From contig NZ_JACHWS010000002.1 of the NCBI RefSeq assembly GCF_014191505.1, forward strand, positions 1,054,001 to 1,118,000: a stretch of DNA of 64,000 bases, in the 5' to 3' direction. The notes under the pieces were generated by a model. That model ran no database searches and was not told the DNA's origin. It worked only from the letters and a program-made list of their open reading frames with translations. This DNA comes from Hoyosella altamirensis. GTDB taxonomy: Bacteria > Actinomycetota > Actinomycetes > Mycobacteriales > Mycobacteriaceae. Position numbers and translations under genes: made by a program. Positions 1-9,271 of this stretch are shown piece after piece. Numbering within the stretch: the first letter of the stretch is position 1; each line of letters opens with the position of its first letter.

Positions 1-299
1 GTCTGACCGGTACGCGCGGCCAGCGCGTCAGCCCAGTTCATGGAGCGGGAACGGATCTCGTTCACATCCCAGAGGACGGATTCTGGCGTTAGTGGGTCGG
101 GCGCCAGCCGATACTTGCCTGACTCCGGGTGTTGTTCGACAAAGCCGACGTGAATGAGCGTTTTCAGTAGCCCGTGCGCTGTTGCTTTCGCGATGCCGAG
201 CGCGCCGCAGATCTGGTTGAGGCCTAGAGGTTCCCGCTCTGCGGCGAGCAAGCGCAGCAACGCCGCGGCGCGTTCAACAGATTGCACCAACCCTGGCAT
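1..299 (-). CDS. IclR-family transcriptional regulator, N-terminal part (glycerol operon regulator candidate)
   Basis: The gene runs off the left edge; only about 99 N-terminal residues are visible. They begin MPGLVQSVERAAALLRLLAA and continue into a winged helix (LNQICGALGIAKATAHGLLKTL, then a wing ending GKYRLAP), which is the IclR-family DNA-binding domain. The ligand-binding domain lies outside the window. The gene is divergent from glpK, the arrangement known for GylR-type IclR regulators of glycerol operons in actinomycetes, so control of the glp genes from the dyad at 345-386 is inferred. I chose the ATG at 299 because it gives the usual short lead into the helix-turn-helix. Confidence 0.85.
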   Translation of the reverse strand, partial: MPGLVQSVERAAALLRLLAAEREPLGLNQICGALGIAKATAHGLLKTLIHVGFVEQHPESGKYRLAPDPLTPESVLWDVNEIRSRSMNWADALAARTGQ

Positions 300-344
300 G
301 TATTGAAGGCTACAAGACGAAGGCGTATGTCATTACCGTCTCAC

Positions 345-386
345 GTTCGGCATTGTCGAATGAAAGACCATTCGACAATGCCGAAC
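345..386. promoter_or_regulatory. Double-dyad operator between iclR and glpK
   Basis: GTTCGGCATTGTCGAATG (345-362) is repeated as an exact reverse complement at 369-386, with only 6 bases (363-368) between the arms. Each arm itself contains a 15-base pseudo-palindrome of the form TTCGnCAwTGnCGAA. The site lies 81 bases before the glpK start and 46 before the divergent iclR start. IclR-family proteins bind such sites as dimers of dimers. Binding by the adjacent regulator is inferred. Confidence 0.7.
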
Positions 387-466
387 AGTTGTAGTTTCCG
401 CAGCTGGCCTTGCGCTCTACATTCCAGAGACCAATTGAGACACACATCACATCGGAATGGGGAAGC

Positions 467-1984
467 GTGGCGAACTACGTCGGTGCCGTTGACCAGGGCA
501 CCACCAGCACAAGGTTCATGGTGTTCGATCACGATGGGCAGGAGATCGTGCGCCACCAGCTCGAGCACGAGCAAATCATGCCGCAGCCGGGCTGGGTGGA
601 ACACAACCCGGTTGAGATTTGGGAGCGGACGTCGTCCGTAGTCCAAACCGCGCTGGGCAGGGCAGGCCTTTGCTACAGCGACCTGGCGGCGCTCGGTATC
701 ACCAATCAGCGCGAAACCACCGTCGTGTGGAACCGTAGAACCGGTCGGCCCTACTACAACGCGATCGTGTGGCAGGACACGCGCACCGACCGCATCGCGT
801 CGGCGCTGGAGCGTGAGGGCAAAGGTGCCGTCATCCGTCGCAAAGCGGGCCTGCCGCCCGCCACGTACTTTGCGGGCGGAAAAGCGCAGTGGATTCTCGA
901 CAACGTCGCAGGAGTACGGGCGGATGCGGAGCGCGGTGAGGCCCTCTTCGGCACGATAGACACCTGGCTGCTGTGGAACCTTACGGGCGGACCGCACGGC
1001 GGAATTCATGTCACCGACGTGACAAACGCGAGCCGGACCATGCTGATGAATCTCGAAACCCTGGACTGGGACGATGAACTGTTGTCGTTCTTCGGGATTC
1101 CCCGTGTGATGCTGCCTGAGATAAAGCCGTCATCCATATCCGGCGGTTACGGGCACACCACGGAGAGCGGGCCGCTCGGCGGCCGTGTCCCGCTGACTGC
1201 CGCACTGGGTGACCAGCACGCGGCGATGGTCGGTCAGGTGTGTTTCGCGCCCGGAGAAGCGAAGAATACGTACGGCACCGGCAATTTCCTGCTCCTCAAC
1301 ACAGGCACCGAACTCGTGCATTCGGACAACGGTTTGCTGACGACTGTGTGTTACCAGTTCGGTGAGGAGGCGCCGCGATACGCGCTCGAGGGATCTATCG
1401 CGGTGACGGGCTCTGCGGTGCAATGGCTGCGGGACCAACTTGGCATCATCCAGGGTGCCGCGCAGAGTGAATCGCTGGCTCGTGAGGTGCCTGACAATGG
1501 CGGTGTCTATTTCGTGCCCGCCTTCTCGGGGCTGTTCGCTCCCTACTGGCGCTCCGATGCGCGCGGCGCGATCGTTGGCCTCTCCCGGTTCAACAGCAAC
1601 GCACACATCGCCCGTGCCACCCTCGAATCGATCTGCTACCAGAGCCGCGATGTCGCTGACGCGATGGCGAAGGACTCGGGGGTGCAACTCGAGGTGCTCA
1701 AGGTCGACGGTGGGGTCACCGCAAACTCGCTCTGCATGCAGATCCAGGCAGATGTGCTCGGCGTTCCGGTGAGCCGCCCCGTCGTCGCGGAGACAACCGC
1801 CCTAGGTGCCGCCTATGCCGCCGGCCTCGCGGTCGAGTTCTGGAAAGACACCGATGAGTTGCGCCAGAACTGGAACGAGCACAACCGCTGGGAGCCCCAA
1901 TGGAACGACGAGCAACGAGCTGTGGGCTATCGGCGCTGGCAGAAAGCCGTCGAGCGAACCTTCAACTGGGTTGACGTGGCGTGA
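467..1984 (+). CDS. glpK: Glycerol kinase
   Basis: Phosphorylates glycerol to sn-glycerol-3-phosphate with ATP in the cytoplasm. It is a FGGY-family sugar kinase of about 505 residues, the usual length. The N-terminal phosphate-binding stretch [15 protein letters not shown] and the motifs [28 protein letters not shown] and [18 protein letters not shown] are those of GlpK. I chose the GTG at 467, which puts [13 protein letters not shown] at the N-terminus as in the family; an in-frame start at 410 would add 19 residues across the promoter region. glpD follows within about 50 bases. Regulation probably comes from the dyad at 345-386. Confidence 0.95.
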   Translation: MANYVGAVDQGTTSTRFMVFDHDGQEIVRHQLEHEQIMPQPGWVEHNPVEIWERTSSVVQTALGRAGLCYSDLAALGITNQRETTVVWNRRTGRPYYNAIVWQDTRTDRIASALEREGKGAVIRRKAGLPPATYFAGGKAQWILDNVAGVRADAERGEALFGTIDTWLLWNLTGGPHGGIHVTDVTNASRTMLMNLETLDWDDELLSFFGIPRVMLPEIKPSSISGGYGHTTESGPLGGRVPLTAALGDQHAAMVGQVCFAPGEAKNTYGTGNFLLLNTGTELVHSDNGLLTTVCYQFGEEAPRYALEGSIAVTGSAVQWLRDQLGIIQGAAQSESLAREVPDNGGVYFVPAFSGLFAPYWRSDARGAIVGLSRFNSNAHIARATLESICYQSRDVADAMAKDSGVQLEVLKVDGGVTANSLCMQIQADVLGVPVSRPVVAETTALGAAYAAGLAVEFWKDTDELRQNWNEHNRWEPQWNDEQRAVGYRRWQKAVERTFNWVDVA

Positions 1985-2031
1985 GCGCCGCCCGAAATCT
2001 CGCCGTACCCAACACAAGAAAGAGAAACACC

Positions 2032-3756
2032 ATGCTTACCCCAGTCGCGCTTGGTCCAGAAAATCGTACGCAGGCGCTCAGCGCCATGGCCGAGGGCGAA
2101 CTTGACATTCTCGTCATCGGTGCCGGAGTTGTTGGTGCTGGCGCAGCTCTCGATGCCGCATCACGCGGCCTCCGTGTCGGGCTTGTAGAAGCCCGTGACT
2201 ACGCATCCGGAACGTCGAGCCGCTCTTCGAAACTCGTGCATGGTGGCCTGCGGTACCTCAAGCAGCTCGAGTTTCCTCTAGTCTTCGAAGCCCTCCGTGA
2301 ACGAGCGCTCATCCTGCACACACTGGCACCACACCTCGCACGTCCCGTTCCGTTCTTGTTCCCACTGCAGCGCGCCGGAATCGATCGTCTGTGGGCCGGG
2401 GCAGGAATCGGTGTCTACGACATGCTCGGTGCAGGAAAAGGAGTGCCTGGTCACCACCGTCACCTCGGAAAGAAGAAGACGCTCAAACTATTCCGCGGCG
2501 GCAAGGAAGGCGCGATCAAGGGTGGCGTTCTCTTCTATGAAGGACAGTTGGACGACGCCCGGCACACCATGATGCTCTCGCGAACCGCAGCGTCATACGG
2601 CGCGCTCTGCGCGAACAGCACTCGTGTTGTGGGGTTCTTGCGCGACGGAGGCAAGGTCGTTGGCGCTCAGGTCTGCGACCTCGAAACCGGCAGCCTGATC
2701 GATATTCGAGCCCGTCATGTGGTCAACGCCGCAGGTGCCTGGACAGACGAAATCCAGAACATGCTCGGGGGCAAAGGCAAGCTCAAGGTGCATGCGTCGA
2801 AGGGTGTGCACATCGTGGTGCCCCGTGACCGCATTCCTTCCGGCGTCGGGCTCATCACAGAGACCGAGAAGAGCCTCCTTTTCATCATCCCCTGTCCATG
2901 GAGCGACGATTTCTGGATTATCGGCACCACCGACACCACATGGAACCTGGACCTCGCGCACCCAGCCGCGAGCAGCAAGGACATAGATTACATTCTCCGC
3001 GAGGTCAACTCGCTGCTGAAGCGTCCTCTGAGTCGCGACGACATCGTCGGAGTGTTCGCCGGGCTGCGCCCTTTGCTCGCTGGTGAGTCAGACGACAGCA
3101 GCACTCTCTCGCGTGAGCACGCGGTCGTGAGCCCATCGCCGGGGCTCACGATTGTGGCGGGCGGGAAATACACCACTTATCGTGTGATGGCCAAGGACGC
3201 CATCGACGCTGCCACAACAGATTTCGGCACGCCCGTCGAACCGTCACGCACAGAGTTGGTGCCGCTCGTAGGTGCCGAAAACTTTGAGCAAATGTGGGCT
3301 GCCCGCGCCAGACTCGCGGCGTCGGCAGGCATCACGGTCGAGCGGATGGAACATCTCCTTCGGCGCTACGGTTCCGCAGTCATCGAAATCCTTGGACTCA
3401 TAGCGGAGAACCCGGAACTGGCGCACCCGCTTCCTGGCGGTGAGCGTTACCTCAGCGCCGAGATTGTGTACGCGGTGGAGTTCGAGGGAGCGCTGCACCT
3501 GGACGACATTCTCGCTCGCCGAACACGGCTGTCCATCGAGACGGCCGACCGCGGCAAAGCTGCAGCCGATGCTGCAGCGGAACTGGTTGCGTCACGGCTG
3601 GGCTGGGATCAGGTGGCCACTAAGCGGGAAGTTGAGCACTACACAGCGCGTGTCGACGCCGAGATTGAGTCGCAGCGCCAGCCAGATGACCACACCGCAG
3701 ACGCCGCTCGGCTGGGTGCTCCAGACGTTCGAGTCAGCGTCGCGACAACAAAGTGA
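2032..3756 (+). CDS. glpD: FAD-dependent glycerol-3-phosphate dehydrogenase
   Basis: Oxidises glycerol-3-phosphate to dihydroxyacetone phosphate and passes electrons to the respiratory quinone pool at the membrane. The N-terminal Rossmann motif VIGAGVVGAGAALDAASRG followed by VEARD binds FAD. The stretch GTSSRSSKLVHGGLRYLKQ and the C-terminal helical domain are typical of aerobic GlpD. The length, 574 residues, is normal. I chose the ATG at 2032, preceded by the purine-rich AAGAAAGAGAAA; a GTG at 1981 overlapping the glpK stop would add 17 residues unlike the family. It is the second gene of the glpK-glpD-glpF operon. Confidence 0.94.
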   Translation: MLTPVALGPENRTQALSAMAEGELDILVIGAGVVGAGAALDAASRGLRVGLVEARDYASGTSSRSSKLVHGGLRYLKQLEFPLVFEALRERALILHTLAPHLARPVPFLFPLQRAGIDRLWAGAGIGVYDMLGAGKGVPGHHRHLGKKKTLKLFRGGKEGAIKGGVLFYEGQLDDARHTMMLSRTAASYGALCANSTRVVGFLRDGGKVVGAQVCDLETGSLIDIRARHVVNAAGAWTDEIQNMLGGKGKLKVHASKGVHIVVPRDRIPSGVGLITETEKSLLFIIPCPWSDDFWIIGTTDTTWNLDLAHPAASSKDIDYILREVNSLLKRPLSRDDIVGVFAGLRPLLAGESDDSSTLSREHAVVSPSPGLTIVAGGKYTTYRVMAKDAIDAATTDFGTPVEPSRTELVPLVGAENFEQMWAARARLAASAGITVERMEHLLRRYGSAVIEILGLIAENPELAHPLPGGERYLSAEIVYAVEFEGALHLDDILARRTRLSIETADRGKAAADAAAELVASRLGWDQVATKREVEHYTARVDAEIESQRQPDDHTADAARLGAPDVRVSVATTK

Positions 3757-3766
3757 GGCGAATTCA

Positions 3767-4498
3767 ATGGACTCCCTGACGATTCCGCAAGTTCTCATCT
3801 TCGAAGCTCTCGGCACGGGACTGCTAGTCCTGCTCGGCACGGGTGTCGTTGCGACTGTTGTGCTGAAGCACTCCAAGGGTGCTGGCGGCGGCTGGCTCCT
3901 CATCAACCTCGGTTGGGCGATGGCCGTGTTCGCGGGCGCGTCGGTGGCGTGGAAGTCGGGCGCGCACATCAACCCGGCCGTGACCTTCGGGCTTGCGGTG
4001 TCCGGTCGGACAAACTGGGACCTGGTCCCGTTTTACGTTTGCGCGCAGCTAGTGGGCGCGTTCATCGGCGCTACGCTGTGCTGGCTGGCGTTTAAGAAGA
4101 ACTTCGATGTCGAGCCGGAACCTGGCAAGACACTAGGAATCTTTTCGACCGGCCCCGCGGTGCGTAGCTACGGGTGGAATACCGTTACCGAAGTCATTGG
4201 GACATTCGTCCTCGTGCTGTGGATTCTATTGGCCGCGTCAGACCCCGCTGGAAATAGTCTCGGTTATGCCGCAGTGGCTTTCGTGGTGCTCGGGCTCGGC
4301 GCGAGTCTGGGTGGACCCACCGGTTACGCGATCAACCCGGCTCGTGATCTGGGACCGCGGCTCGCCTATGCCTTGCTGCCGATTCGCGGCAAAAGTGGAG
4401 CGGACTGGGCCTACTCGTGGGTGCCGATCGCCGGCCCGATCGCCGGCAGTTTCCTGGCAGGAATGCTCTACGTTGGAATTGCTGGATACCTCGTCTAA
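3767..4498 (+). CDS. glpF: Glycerol uptake facilitator (aquaglyceroporin, MIP family)
   Basis: A channel for passive glycerol entry across the cytoplasmic membrane. The 243-residue protein has six predicted membrane helices and both half-helix signatures: SGAHINPAVTFGLA and GYAINPARDLGPR. The Asp after the second NPAR motif is characteristic of aquaglyceroporins rather than water-only aquaporins. The ATG at 3767 lies 11 bases after the glpD stop with GAGG upstream. The product supplies glycerol to GlpK, so the three genes form a complete uptake and oxidation route. Confidence 0.93.
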   Translation: MDSLTIPQVLIFEALGTGLLVLLGTGVVATVVLKHSKGAGGGWLLINLGWAMAVFAGASVAWKSGAHINPAVTFGLAVSGRTNWDLVPFYVCAQLVGAFIGATLCWLAFKKNFDVEPEPGKTLGIFSTGPAVRSYGWNTVTEVIGTFVLVLWILLAASDPAGNSLGYAAVAFVVLGLGASLGGPTGYAINPARDLGPRLAYALLPIRGKSGADWAYSWVPIAGPIAGSFLAGMLYVGIAGYLV

Positions 4499-4562
4499 CC
4501 GCGTACGGAATGCAGCGGGGGTGAGATCATAGGCGATAACTGCAGCCGACCAAGGAGACAAA

Positions 4563-5342
4563 ATGCCCGAGGAGCGGACGATCGCAGCATGGCTGACAGA
4601 TATGGACGGGGTGCTGGTCCATGAAGAGCGGGCGATACCTGGCGCGAACGAATTCATCGCCAGGCTCCGGGACACGGGTACACCGTTTCTGATCTTGACG
4701 AACAATTCCATCTATACGCCGCGGGACCTGCGTGCCCGCCTCGCGAATTCGGGTCTCGACGTCGATGAGAAGTCGATCTGGACGTCCGCGCTCGCCACTG
4801 CCAAGTTCCTCAGTGATCAAGTCCCGAATGGCAGCGCCTTCGCGGTGGGCGAAGCGGGGCTGACCACCGCCCTTTATGAAGAGGGCTACACGATGACCGA
4901 CCGCGACCCGGAATACGTGGTGCTTGGCGAGACCCGGACGTACTCGTTCGAGGCGATCACCAAGGCGATCCGGCTCATCAAGGGGGGAGCGAGGTTTATC
5001 TGCACCAATCCCGATACGACAGGTCCGAGCGCGGAGGGTCCGCTGCCCGCGACAGGTGCGGTGGCCGCGCTGATCACCGCCGCGACGGGGCGTGAACCGT
5101 ACTTCGTGGGGAAGCCCAATCCAATGATGTTCCGGTCCGCGCTCAACCGGATTGGCGCGCACTCGGAACACACCGCGATGGTCGGTGACCGCATGGACAC
5201 GGACATCATCGCCGGAATGGAAGCGGGGCTGACCACCTTCCTGGTGCTGACCGGCTCGACCTCCCGCGAGGAAGTTGGCCAGTTTCCGTTCCGGCCGAGT
5301 GTGGTCGTCGACTCGGTCGCCGACCTTGTTGGACGCGTATGA
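4563..5342 (+). CDS. HAD-IIA family phosphatase (possible glycerol-3-phosphate phosphatase)
   Basis: A haloacid dehalogenase hydrolase of the NagD/phosphoglycolate-phosphatase-like subclass IIA. Motif I is WLTDMDGVLVHE (nucleophile Asp and general acid Asp), motif II is ILTNNS, motif III includes the Lys of VGKPNP, and motif IV is MVGDRMDTDIIAG. The length, 259 residues, is usual. It follows glpF on the same strand after 64 bases, with AAGGAG before the ATG. A mycobacterial relative of this subclass is reported to dephosphorylate glycerol-3-phosphate, so an overflow or lipid-recycling role in glycerol metabolism is plausible. The substrate is not proven by sequence. Confidence 0.85.
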   Translation: MPEERTIAAWLTDMDGVLVHEERAIPGANEFIARLRDTGTPFLILTNNSIYTPRDLRARLANSGLDVDEKSIWTSALATAKFLSDQVPNGSAFAVGEAGLTTALYEEGYTMTDRDPEYVVLGETRTYSFEAITKAIRLIKGGARFICTNPDTTGPSAEGPLPATGAVAALITAATGREPYFVGKPNPMMFRSALNRIGAHSEHTAMVGDRMDTDIIAGMEAGLTTFLVLTGSTSREEVGQFPFRPSVVVDSVADLVGRV

Positions 5343-5353
5343 GGGTCTAGCCC

Positions 5354-5413
5354 CGCGATAGTTGCGTGCAGCCGCGATAGGAATAACTAGCGCGGCTGAA
5401 CGCAACTATCGCG
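5354..5413 (+). terminator. Long stem-loop after the glycerol operon
   Basis: Arms of 23 bases (5354-5376 and 5391-5413) pair with one mismatch around a 14-base loop. There is no long T-run, as is common for actinobacterial terminators. Its position after the last glp-cluster gene and before the accA promoter suggests termination. Because it is so long and GC-rich, a dispersed palindromic element is an alternative. Confidence 0.6.
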
Positions 5414-5485
5414 CCTGTTCGGTCCACTTTCGCAGTGGAGCAAGCGCAGCCCGCGCGATGAAATTTTGCTTACGATCTGGACAAC

Positions 5486-5529
5486 TCAGTGAATCGCGAT
5501 TAACCTAAAATCAGTGATTCGGAGTTAAC
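5486..5529 (+). promoter_or_regulatory. Tandem operator-like repeat upstream of accA1
   Basis: Two direct copies of a 19-base element, TCAGTGAATCGCGATTAAC at 5486-5504 and TCAGTGATTCGGAGTTAAC at 5511-5529, match at 15 of 19 positions and are spaced 25 bases apart. The first copy contains the near-palindrome GTGAATCGCGATTAAC. They end 17 bases before the carboxylase start codon, so a repressor bound here would block transcription. The regulator is not identifiable here. Confidence 0.5.
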
Positions 5530-5546
5530 TCAGTTCGGAGTGTGGC

Positions 5547-7538
5547 ATGGGCGAATCAGCTCTCTTCAGCACCATCCTCGTTGCCAACCGCGGCGAGATC
5601 GCAGTGCGCGTTATGCGGACCTTGCGTGCGCTCGGCATCCGTTCGGTCGCCGTGTACAGCGACGCAGACCGCGATGCGCGTCATGTTCGTGAAGCCGACA
5701 CCGCGGTGCATATCGGGCCGGCGCCTGCTCGTCAGAGCTACCTCAGTGTCGACAAGATCATCGCTGCGGCGAAAGAAACTGGGGCACAGGCGATCCACCC
5801 TGGCTACGGTTTCCTGTCAGAGAACACTGCATTCGCTGCCGCGTGCGCCGAAAACGAGATCGCATTCCTGGGGCCGTCTGCGCGTGCTATCGAAGTCATG
5901 GGCGACAAGATCACGGCAAAGAACGCTGTGATCGAGTTTGGTGTGCCGGTGGTTCCCGGCATCGCCAAGCCAGGCCTGACGGACGATGAACTCATCGCAG
6001 CGGCCGACGAGGTTGGTTACCCGGTCCTCGTCAAACCCTCTGCAGGTGGGGGTGGCAAGGGGATGCGGCGCGTCGAAGATCCCAAAGACCTGCCGGAAGC
6101 GCTTCGTTCGGCGCGGCGCGAAGCAGGGTCTGCGTTCGGGGACGACACGCTTTTCCTCGAGCGGTTCGTCACACGCCCTCGGCACATCGAGGTTCAGGTC
6201 CTCGCTGACACACACGGCACCATCGTGCACCTCGGCGAGCGCGAGTGCTCATTGCAGCGCCGCCACCAGAAAGTCATTGAAGAGGCGCCTTCGCCTCTGC
6301 TTGACGAGGAAACGCGCGCGAAGATCGGCGAGGCTGCGTGCAATACCGCACGCAGTGTCGATTACACCGGCGCGGGCACGGTTGAGTTCATTGTTTCGGC
6401 GGACAAGCCGGACGAGTTCTTCTTCATGGAAATGAACACCCGGCTGCAGGTTGAGCATCCTGTCACGGAACTGGTCACAGGCGTTGACCTGGTCGAGTGG
6501 CAGGTGCGCATCGCGGCGGGCGAAAATCTCGGCTTCGCACAAGAAGATGTCACCCTCAGCGGCCATGCGATCGAGGCCCGCGTCTACGCGGAGGACCCAG
6601 GGCGGGGTTTCCTTCCGACTGGCGGCACAGTGCTGGGTCTTAACGAACCCTCTTCGGTACGCGTCGATTCAGGCCTCCGTGTGGGCACAGTCGTGGGCAG
6701 CGATTACGACCCGATGCTCTCCAAAGTGATCGCGCACGCGGCAGACCGTGCGACTGCTCTGCACCGGCTTGACCGGGCACTCGCGTCGACTGCGGTTCTT
6801 GGCGTGGGCACCAACATCGAGTTCCTTCGGTTTTTGCTCGCGGATGAAGATGTCAAAGCGGGACGGCTCGATACTGCACTCCTCGACCGTCGACTCCCGG
6901 ACTACGTCGCGGAGCCAGCACCGGACCTCGCTTTCATCGCGGCAGCCGTATCCCGCTGGCTTCGCCACTGGCCGGAAGCGCCCAACAGCATCTGGGATGT
7001 TCCCACTGGGTGGCGCGTTGGCGAGCCCGTGCCCTATCGGGTGCGGCTCACCGCAGGTGACCGCACTGACATTGTCAAACTTACAGGGACTCCGGAGCTG
7101 GGCATGGCGGTCATCGGAGAGTCCGACCCCATCGCTATCTCCGCTGAAATGGAAGATAGCACCCTGCTTCTCACCGCCGCTGGACGCAGACACCGGCTCC
7201 GCGTTGCCGAGGACCACCACCATTTGTGGTTCGCCAACGGCGAAGGCGCCTGGTCGCTTCAGGTTGTTCGCGAAGCGAGCGTTCGCCAGCACGAAGCGCA
7301 TCGGGGTGACGCCGAGATCCTCAGCCCCATGCCGGGCACCGTGATCGCGATCCACGTCGCTTCTGGCGACGATGTCGCAGCCGGCACACCCGTTGTCGTC
7401 GTCGAAGCAATGAAGATGGAACACACGCTGACCTCGCCCGTGGACGGCACCGTCGTCATACATTCCTCGCCTGGTGACCAGGTGAGCGTCGATCAGCTAC
7501 TTGCCCGAGTCACCGCGTCCGCGACGCCGTCCGAATAA
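5547..7538 (+). CDS. accA1: Acyl-CoA carboxylase alpha subunit (biotin carboxylase plus biotin carrier), AccA1 type
   Basis: Carboxylates its own biotin with bicarbonate and ATP, then passes the carboxyl group to an AccD partner. The 663 residues hold a biotin carboxylase domain ([16 protein letters not shown] at the start, the ATP-grasp glycine loop [10 protein letters not shown] near residue 170, and [17 protein letters not shown] near 290). A C-terminal biotinyl domain has the Lys of [10 protein letters not shown] near residue 622. GGAG sits 6 bases before the ATG. Followed by FadE19-, MaoC- and CitE-like genes, it matches AccA1 of the mycobacterial leucine (methylcrotonyl-CoA) route. No carboxyltransferase beta gene adjoins it, which is unusual. 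Confidence 0.88.
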   Translation: MGESALFSTILVANRGEIAVRVMRTLRALGIRSVAVYSDADRDARHVREADTAVHIGPAPARQSYLSVDKIIAAAKETGAQAIHPGYGFLSENTAFAAACAENEIAFLGPSARAIEVMGDKITAKNAVIEFGVPVVPGIAKPGLTDDELIAAADEVGYPVLVKPSAGGGGKGMRRVEDPKDLPEALRSARREAGSAFGDDTLFLERFVTRPRHIEVQVLADTHGTIVHLGERECSLQRRHQKVIEEAPSPLLDEETRAKIGEAACNTARSVDYTGAGTVEFIVSADKPDEFFFMEMNTRLQVEHPVTELVTGVDLVEWQVRIAAGENLGFAQEDVTLSGHAIEARVYAEDPGRGFLPTGGTVLGLNEPSSVRVDSGLRVGTVVGSDYDPMLSKVIAHAADRATALHRLDRALASTAVLGVGTNIEFLRFLLADEDVKAGRLDTALLDRRLPDYVAEPAPDLAFIAAAVSRWLRHWPEAPNSIWDVPTGWRVGEPVPYRVRLTAGDRTDIVKLTGTPELGMAVIGESDPIAISAEMEDSTLLLTAAGRRHRLRVAEDHHHLWFANGEGAWSLQVVREASVRQHEAHRGDAEILSPMPGTVIAIHVASGDDVAAGTPVVVVEAMKMEHTLTSPVDGTVVIHSSPGDQVSVDQLLARVTASATPSE

Positions 7539-7552
7539 GGAGCATGCACCAC

Positions 7553-8716
7553 ATGACCAGCTTTCTTTCCACCGCACAGCTGCCAGACGAGTATGAGCAG
7601 CTTCGCCGTTCGGTCGCTGATTTCGCAAAGACGGTCGTCGCGCCGGTCGCTGCCGAGCATGACGAAAAGAAGACATTCCCCTACGAAATCGTGTCGGGTA
7701 TGGCTGACATGGGGCTGTTCGGTCTGCCGTTCCCCGAGGAGTACGGGGGAATGGGCGGCGACTACTTTGCGCTGTGCCTCGCCCTCGAGGAACTCGGGAA
7801 GGTTGATCAGTCGGTCGCCATCACGCTCGAAGCAGGGGTCTCCCTCGGTGCGATGCCGATTTACCGGTTCGGAACCGAGGAGCAGAAGCAGGAATGGCTA
7901 CCGCTCCTTGCCAGCGGTAAGGCGCTCGGCGCTTTTGGGCTCACCGAGCCTGGCGCGGGCAGCGACGCGGGCGGCACGAAGACAACCGCGAAGCTCGACA
8001 GCGGGGAGTGGGTGATCAACGGCAGCAAGCAATTCATCACTAACTCCGGTACCGATATCACTCGGCTTATCACCGTCACGGCAGTGACCGGTACGAATGC
8101 GGCTGGCAAAAAGGAAATCTCGACGATCATCGTTCCTGCCGATACTCCTGGTTTCACCGCCCAGCCCGCGTACTCGAAGGTGGGCTGGCACGCGTCAGAT
8201 ACCCATCCGCTTTCCTTCGATGACGTGCGCGTCCCCGAAGATAACTTGCTTGGTGAGCGTGGCCGTGGGTACGCGAACTTCCTCCGGATCCTTGACGAGG
8301 GACGTATCGCGATCGCTGCGCTCGGCACGGGCGTCGCGCAGGGTTGCGTCGATGAATGTGTCCGGTACGCGAAGGAACGCAGCGCGTTCGGCAAGCCGAT
8401 CGGGCAGAACCAGGCAATAGCCTTCAAGATCGCGCGAATGGAAGCCCGGGCTGCTGCTTCTCGCGCCGCCTATTACGATGCGGCCGCTCTGATGCTCTCG
8501 GGCAAGTCATTCAAAAAGGCTGCCGCGATCGCGAAGATGGTGTCCAGTGAGGCTGCAATGGACAACGCGCGGGACGCTACTCAGGTGTTCGGTGGCTACG
8601 GGTATATGAACGAGTACCTGGTGGCGAGGCACTACCGCGACAGCAAGATTCTCGAGATCGGCGAGGGTACGACTGAGGTTCAGCTGATGCTCATCGCGAG
8701 GGAGCTTGGACTATGA
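7553..8716 (+). CDS. Acyl-CoA dehydrogenase, FadE19-like (branched short-chain)
   Basis: An FAD enzyme that introduces the alpha-beta double bond into an acyl-CoA. The protein of about 387 residues carries the signatures GAFGLTEPGAGSDAGGTKT and QVFGGYGYMNEYLVARHYRD. EIGEGTTEVQ holds the usual position of the catalytic Glu. Context between AccA1 and MaoC suggests isovaleryl- or 2-methylbutyryl-CoA oxidation in branched-chain amino-acid breakdown. AAGGAG at 7537-7542 lies 10 bases before the ATG at 7553 but only 1 base before an ATG at 7544, so the second start is preferred. The stop overlaps the next start (ATGA). Confidence 0.9.
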   Translation: MTSFLSTAQLPDEYEQLRRSVADFAKTVVAPVAAEHDEKKTFPYEIVSGMADMGLFGLPFPEEYGGMGGDYFALCLALEELGKVDQSVAITLEAGVSLGAMPIYRFGTEEQKQEWLPLLASGKALGAFGLTEPGAGSDAGGTKTTAKLDSGEWVINGSKQFITNSGTDITRLITVTAVTGTNAAGKKEISTIIVPADTPGFTAQPAYSKVGWHASDTHPLSFDDVRVPEDNLLGERGRGYANFLRILDEGRIAIAALGTGVAQGCVDECVRYAKERSAFGKPIGQNQAIAFKIARMEARAAASRAAYYDAAALMLSGKSFKKAAAIAKMVSSEAAMDNARDATQVFGGYGYMNEYLVARHYRDSKILEIGEGTTEVQLMLIARELGL

Positions 8717-9201
8717 GTCAGCAAGGAAGCCGCCGGATCGTCCAGCGGGGCTTATGGTTCGAGGAGTTCGAGGTTGGTGCGATTTATGAGCACCGTCCCG
8801 GCCGGACGATCACCGAAGCTGACAACGTGCTCTTCACCACCCTCACGATGAACACTCAGGCCCTTCACCTGGACGCAGCCTGGAGCGAAACGCAGAAGCC
8901 GTTCGAGCAGCGACTGGTGAACTCGATGTTCACGCTCTCGACGCTGGTGGGCCTTTCCGTAGCCCAGCTCACCCAGGGCACCATCGTCGCGAATCTTGGA
9001 TTCTCGGACATCAGCTTTCCGAAGCCAGTGTTCCACGGCGACACCCTGTATGCCGAAACGCTGATTCTGGATAAGCGCGCCTCGAACAGCCGTCCCGGCG
9101 AAGGCGTCATCACGTTCGAACACACAGGGCGCAACCAGCACGGAGATGACATTGCCAAGGCGGTGCGCAAAACCCTGGTGCGGATGGCACCTCATGGCTG
9201 A
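8713..9201 (+). CDS. MaoC-like (R)-specific enoyl-CoA hydratase
   Basis: A 162-residue single hot-dog-fold hydratase of the MaoC type, acting on alpha-beta unsaturated CoA thioesters. The family pattern is seen in the N-terminal FEVGAIYEHRPGRTITEADN and in SDISFPKPVFHGDTLYAET, which gives the second half of the hot-dog fold. The ATG overlaps the dehydrogenase stop, so translation is probably coupled. Its position before CitE equals that of the mycobacterial Rv2499c-type gene, for which itaconyl-CoA hydration has been reported. The substrate here could be that or a leucine intermediate. Confidence 0.85.
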   Translation: MSQQGSRRIVQRGLWFEEFEVGAIYEHRPGRTITEADNVLFTTLTMNTQALHLDAAWSETQKPFEQRLVNSMFTLSTLVGLSVAQLTQGTIVANLGFSDISFPKPVFHGDTLYAETLILDKRASNSRPGEGVITFEHTGRNQHGDDIAKAVRKTLVRMAPHG

Positions 9202-9271
9202 TGCTGGTGCTCGGGCACTGTTATCCCCCATTCGCGACCGGACGTGGTGTCCCATACGGTGAGGAGGCGCG

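Noticed and set aside
341-1009. Minus-strand open frame of 222 codons opposite glpK
   Set aside because: It crosses the operator and is antisense to unmistakable glycerol kinase motifs.
9194-9262. 22-codon ORF overlapping the end of the MaoC gene
   Set aside because: Too short, lies mostly in the MaoC-CitE gap and has no ribosome site of its own.
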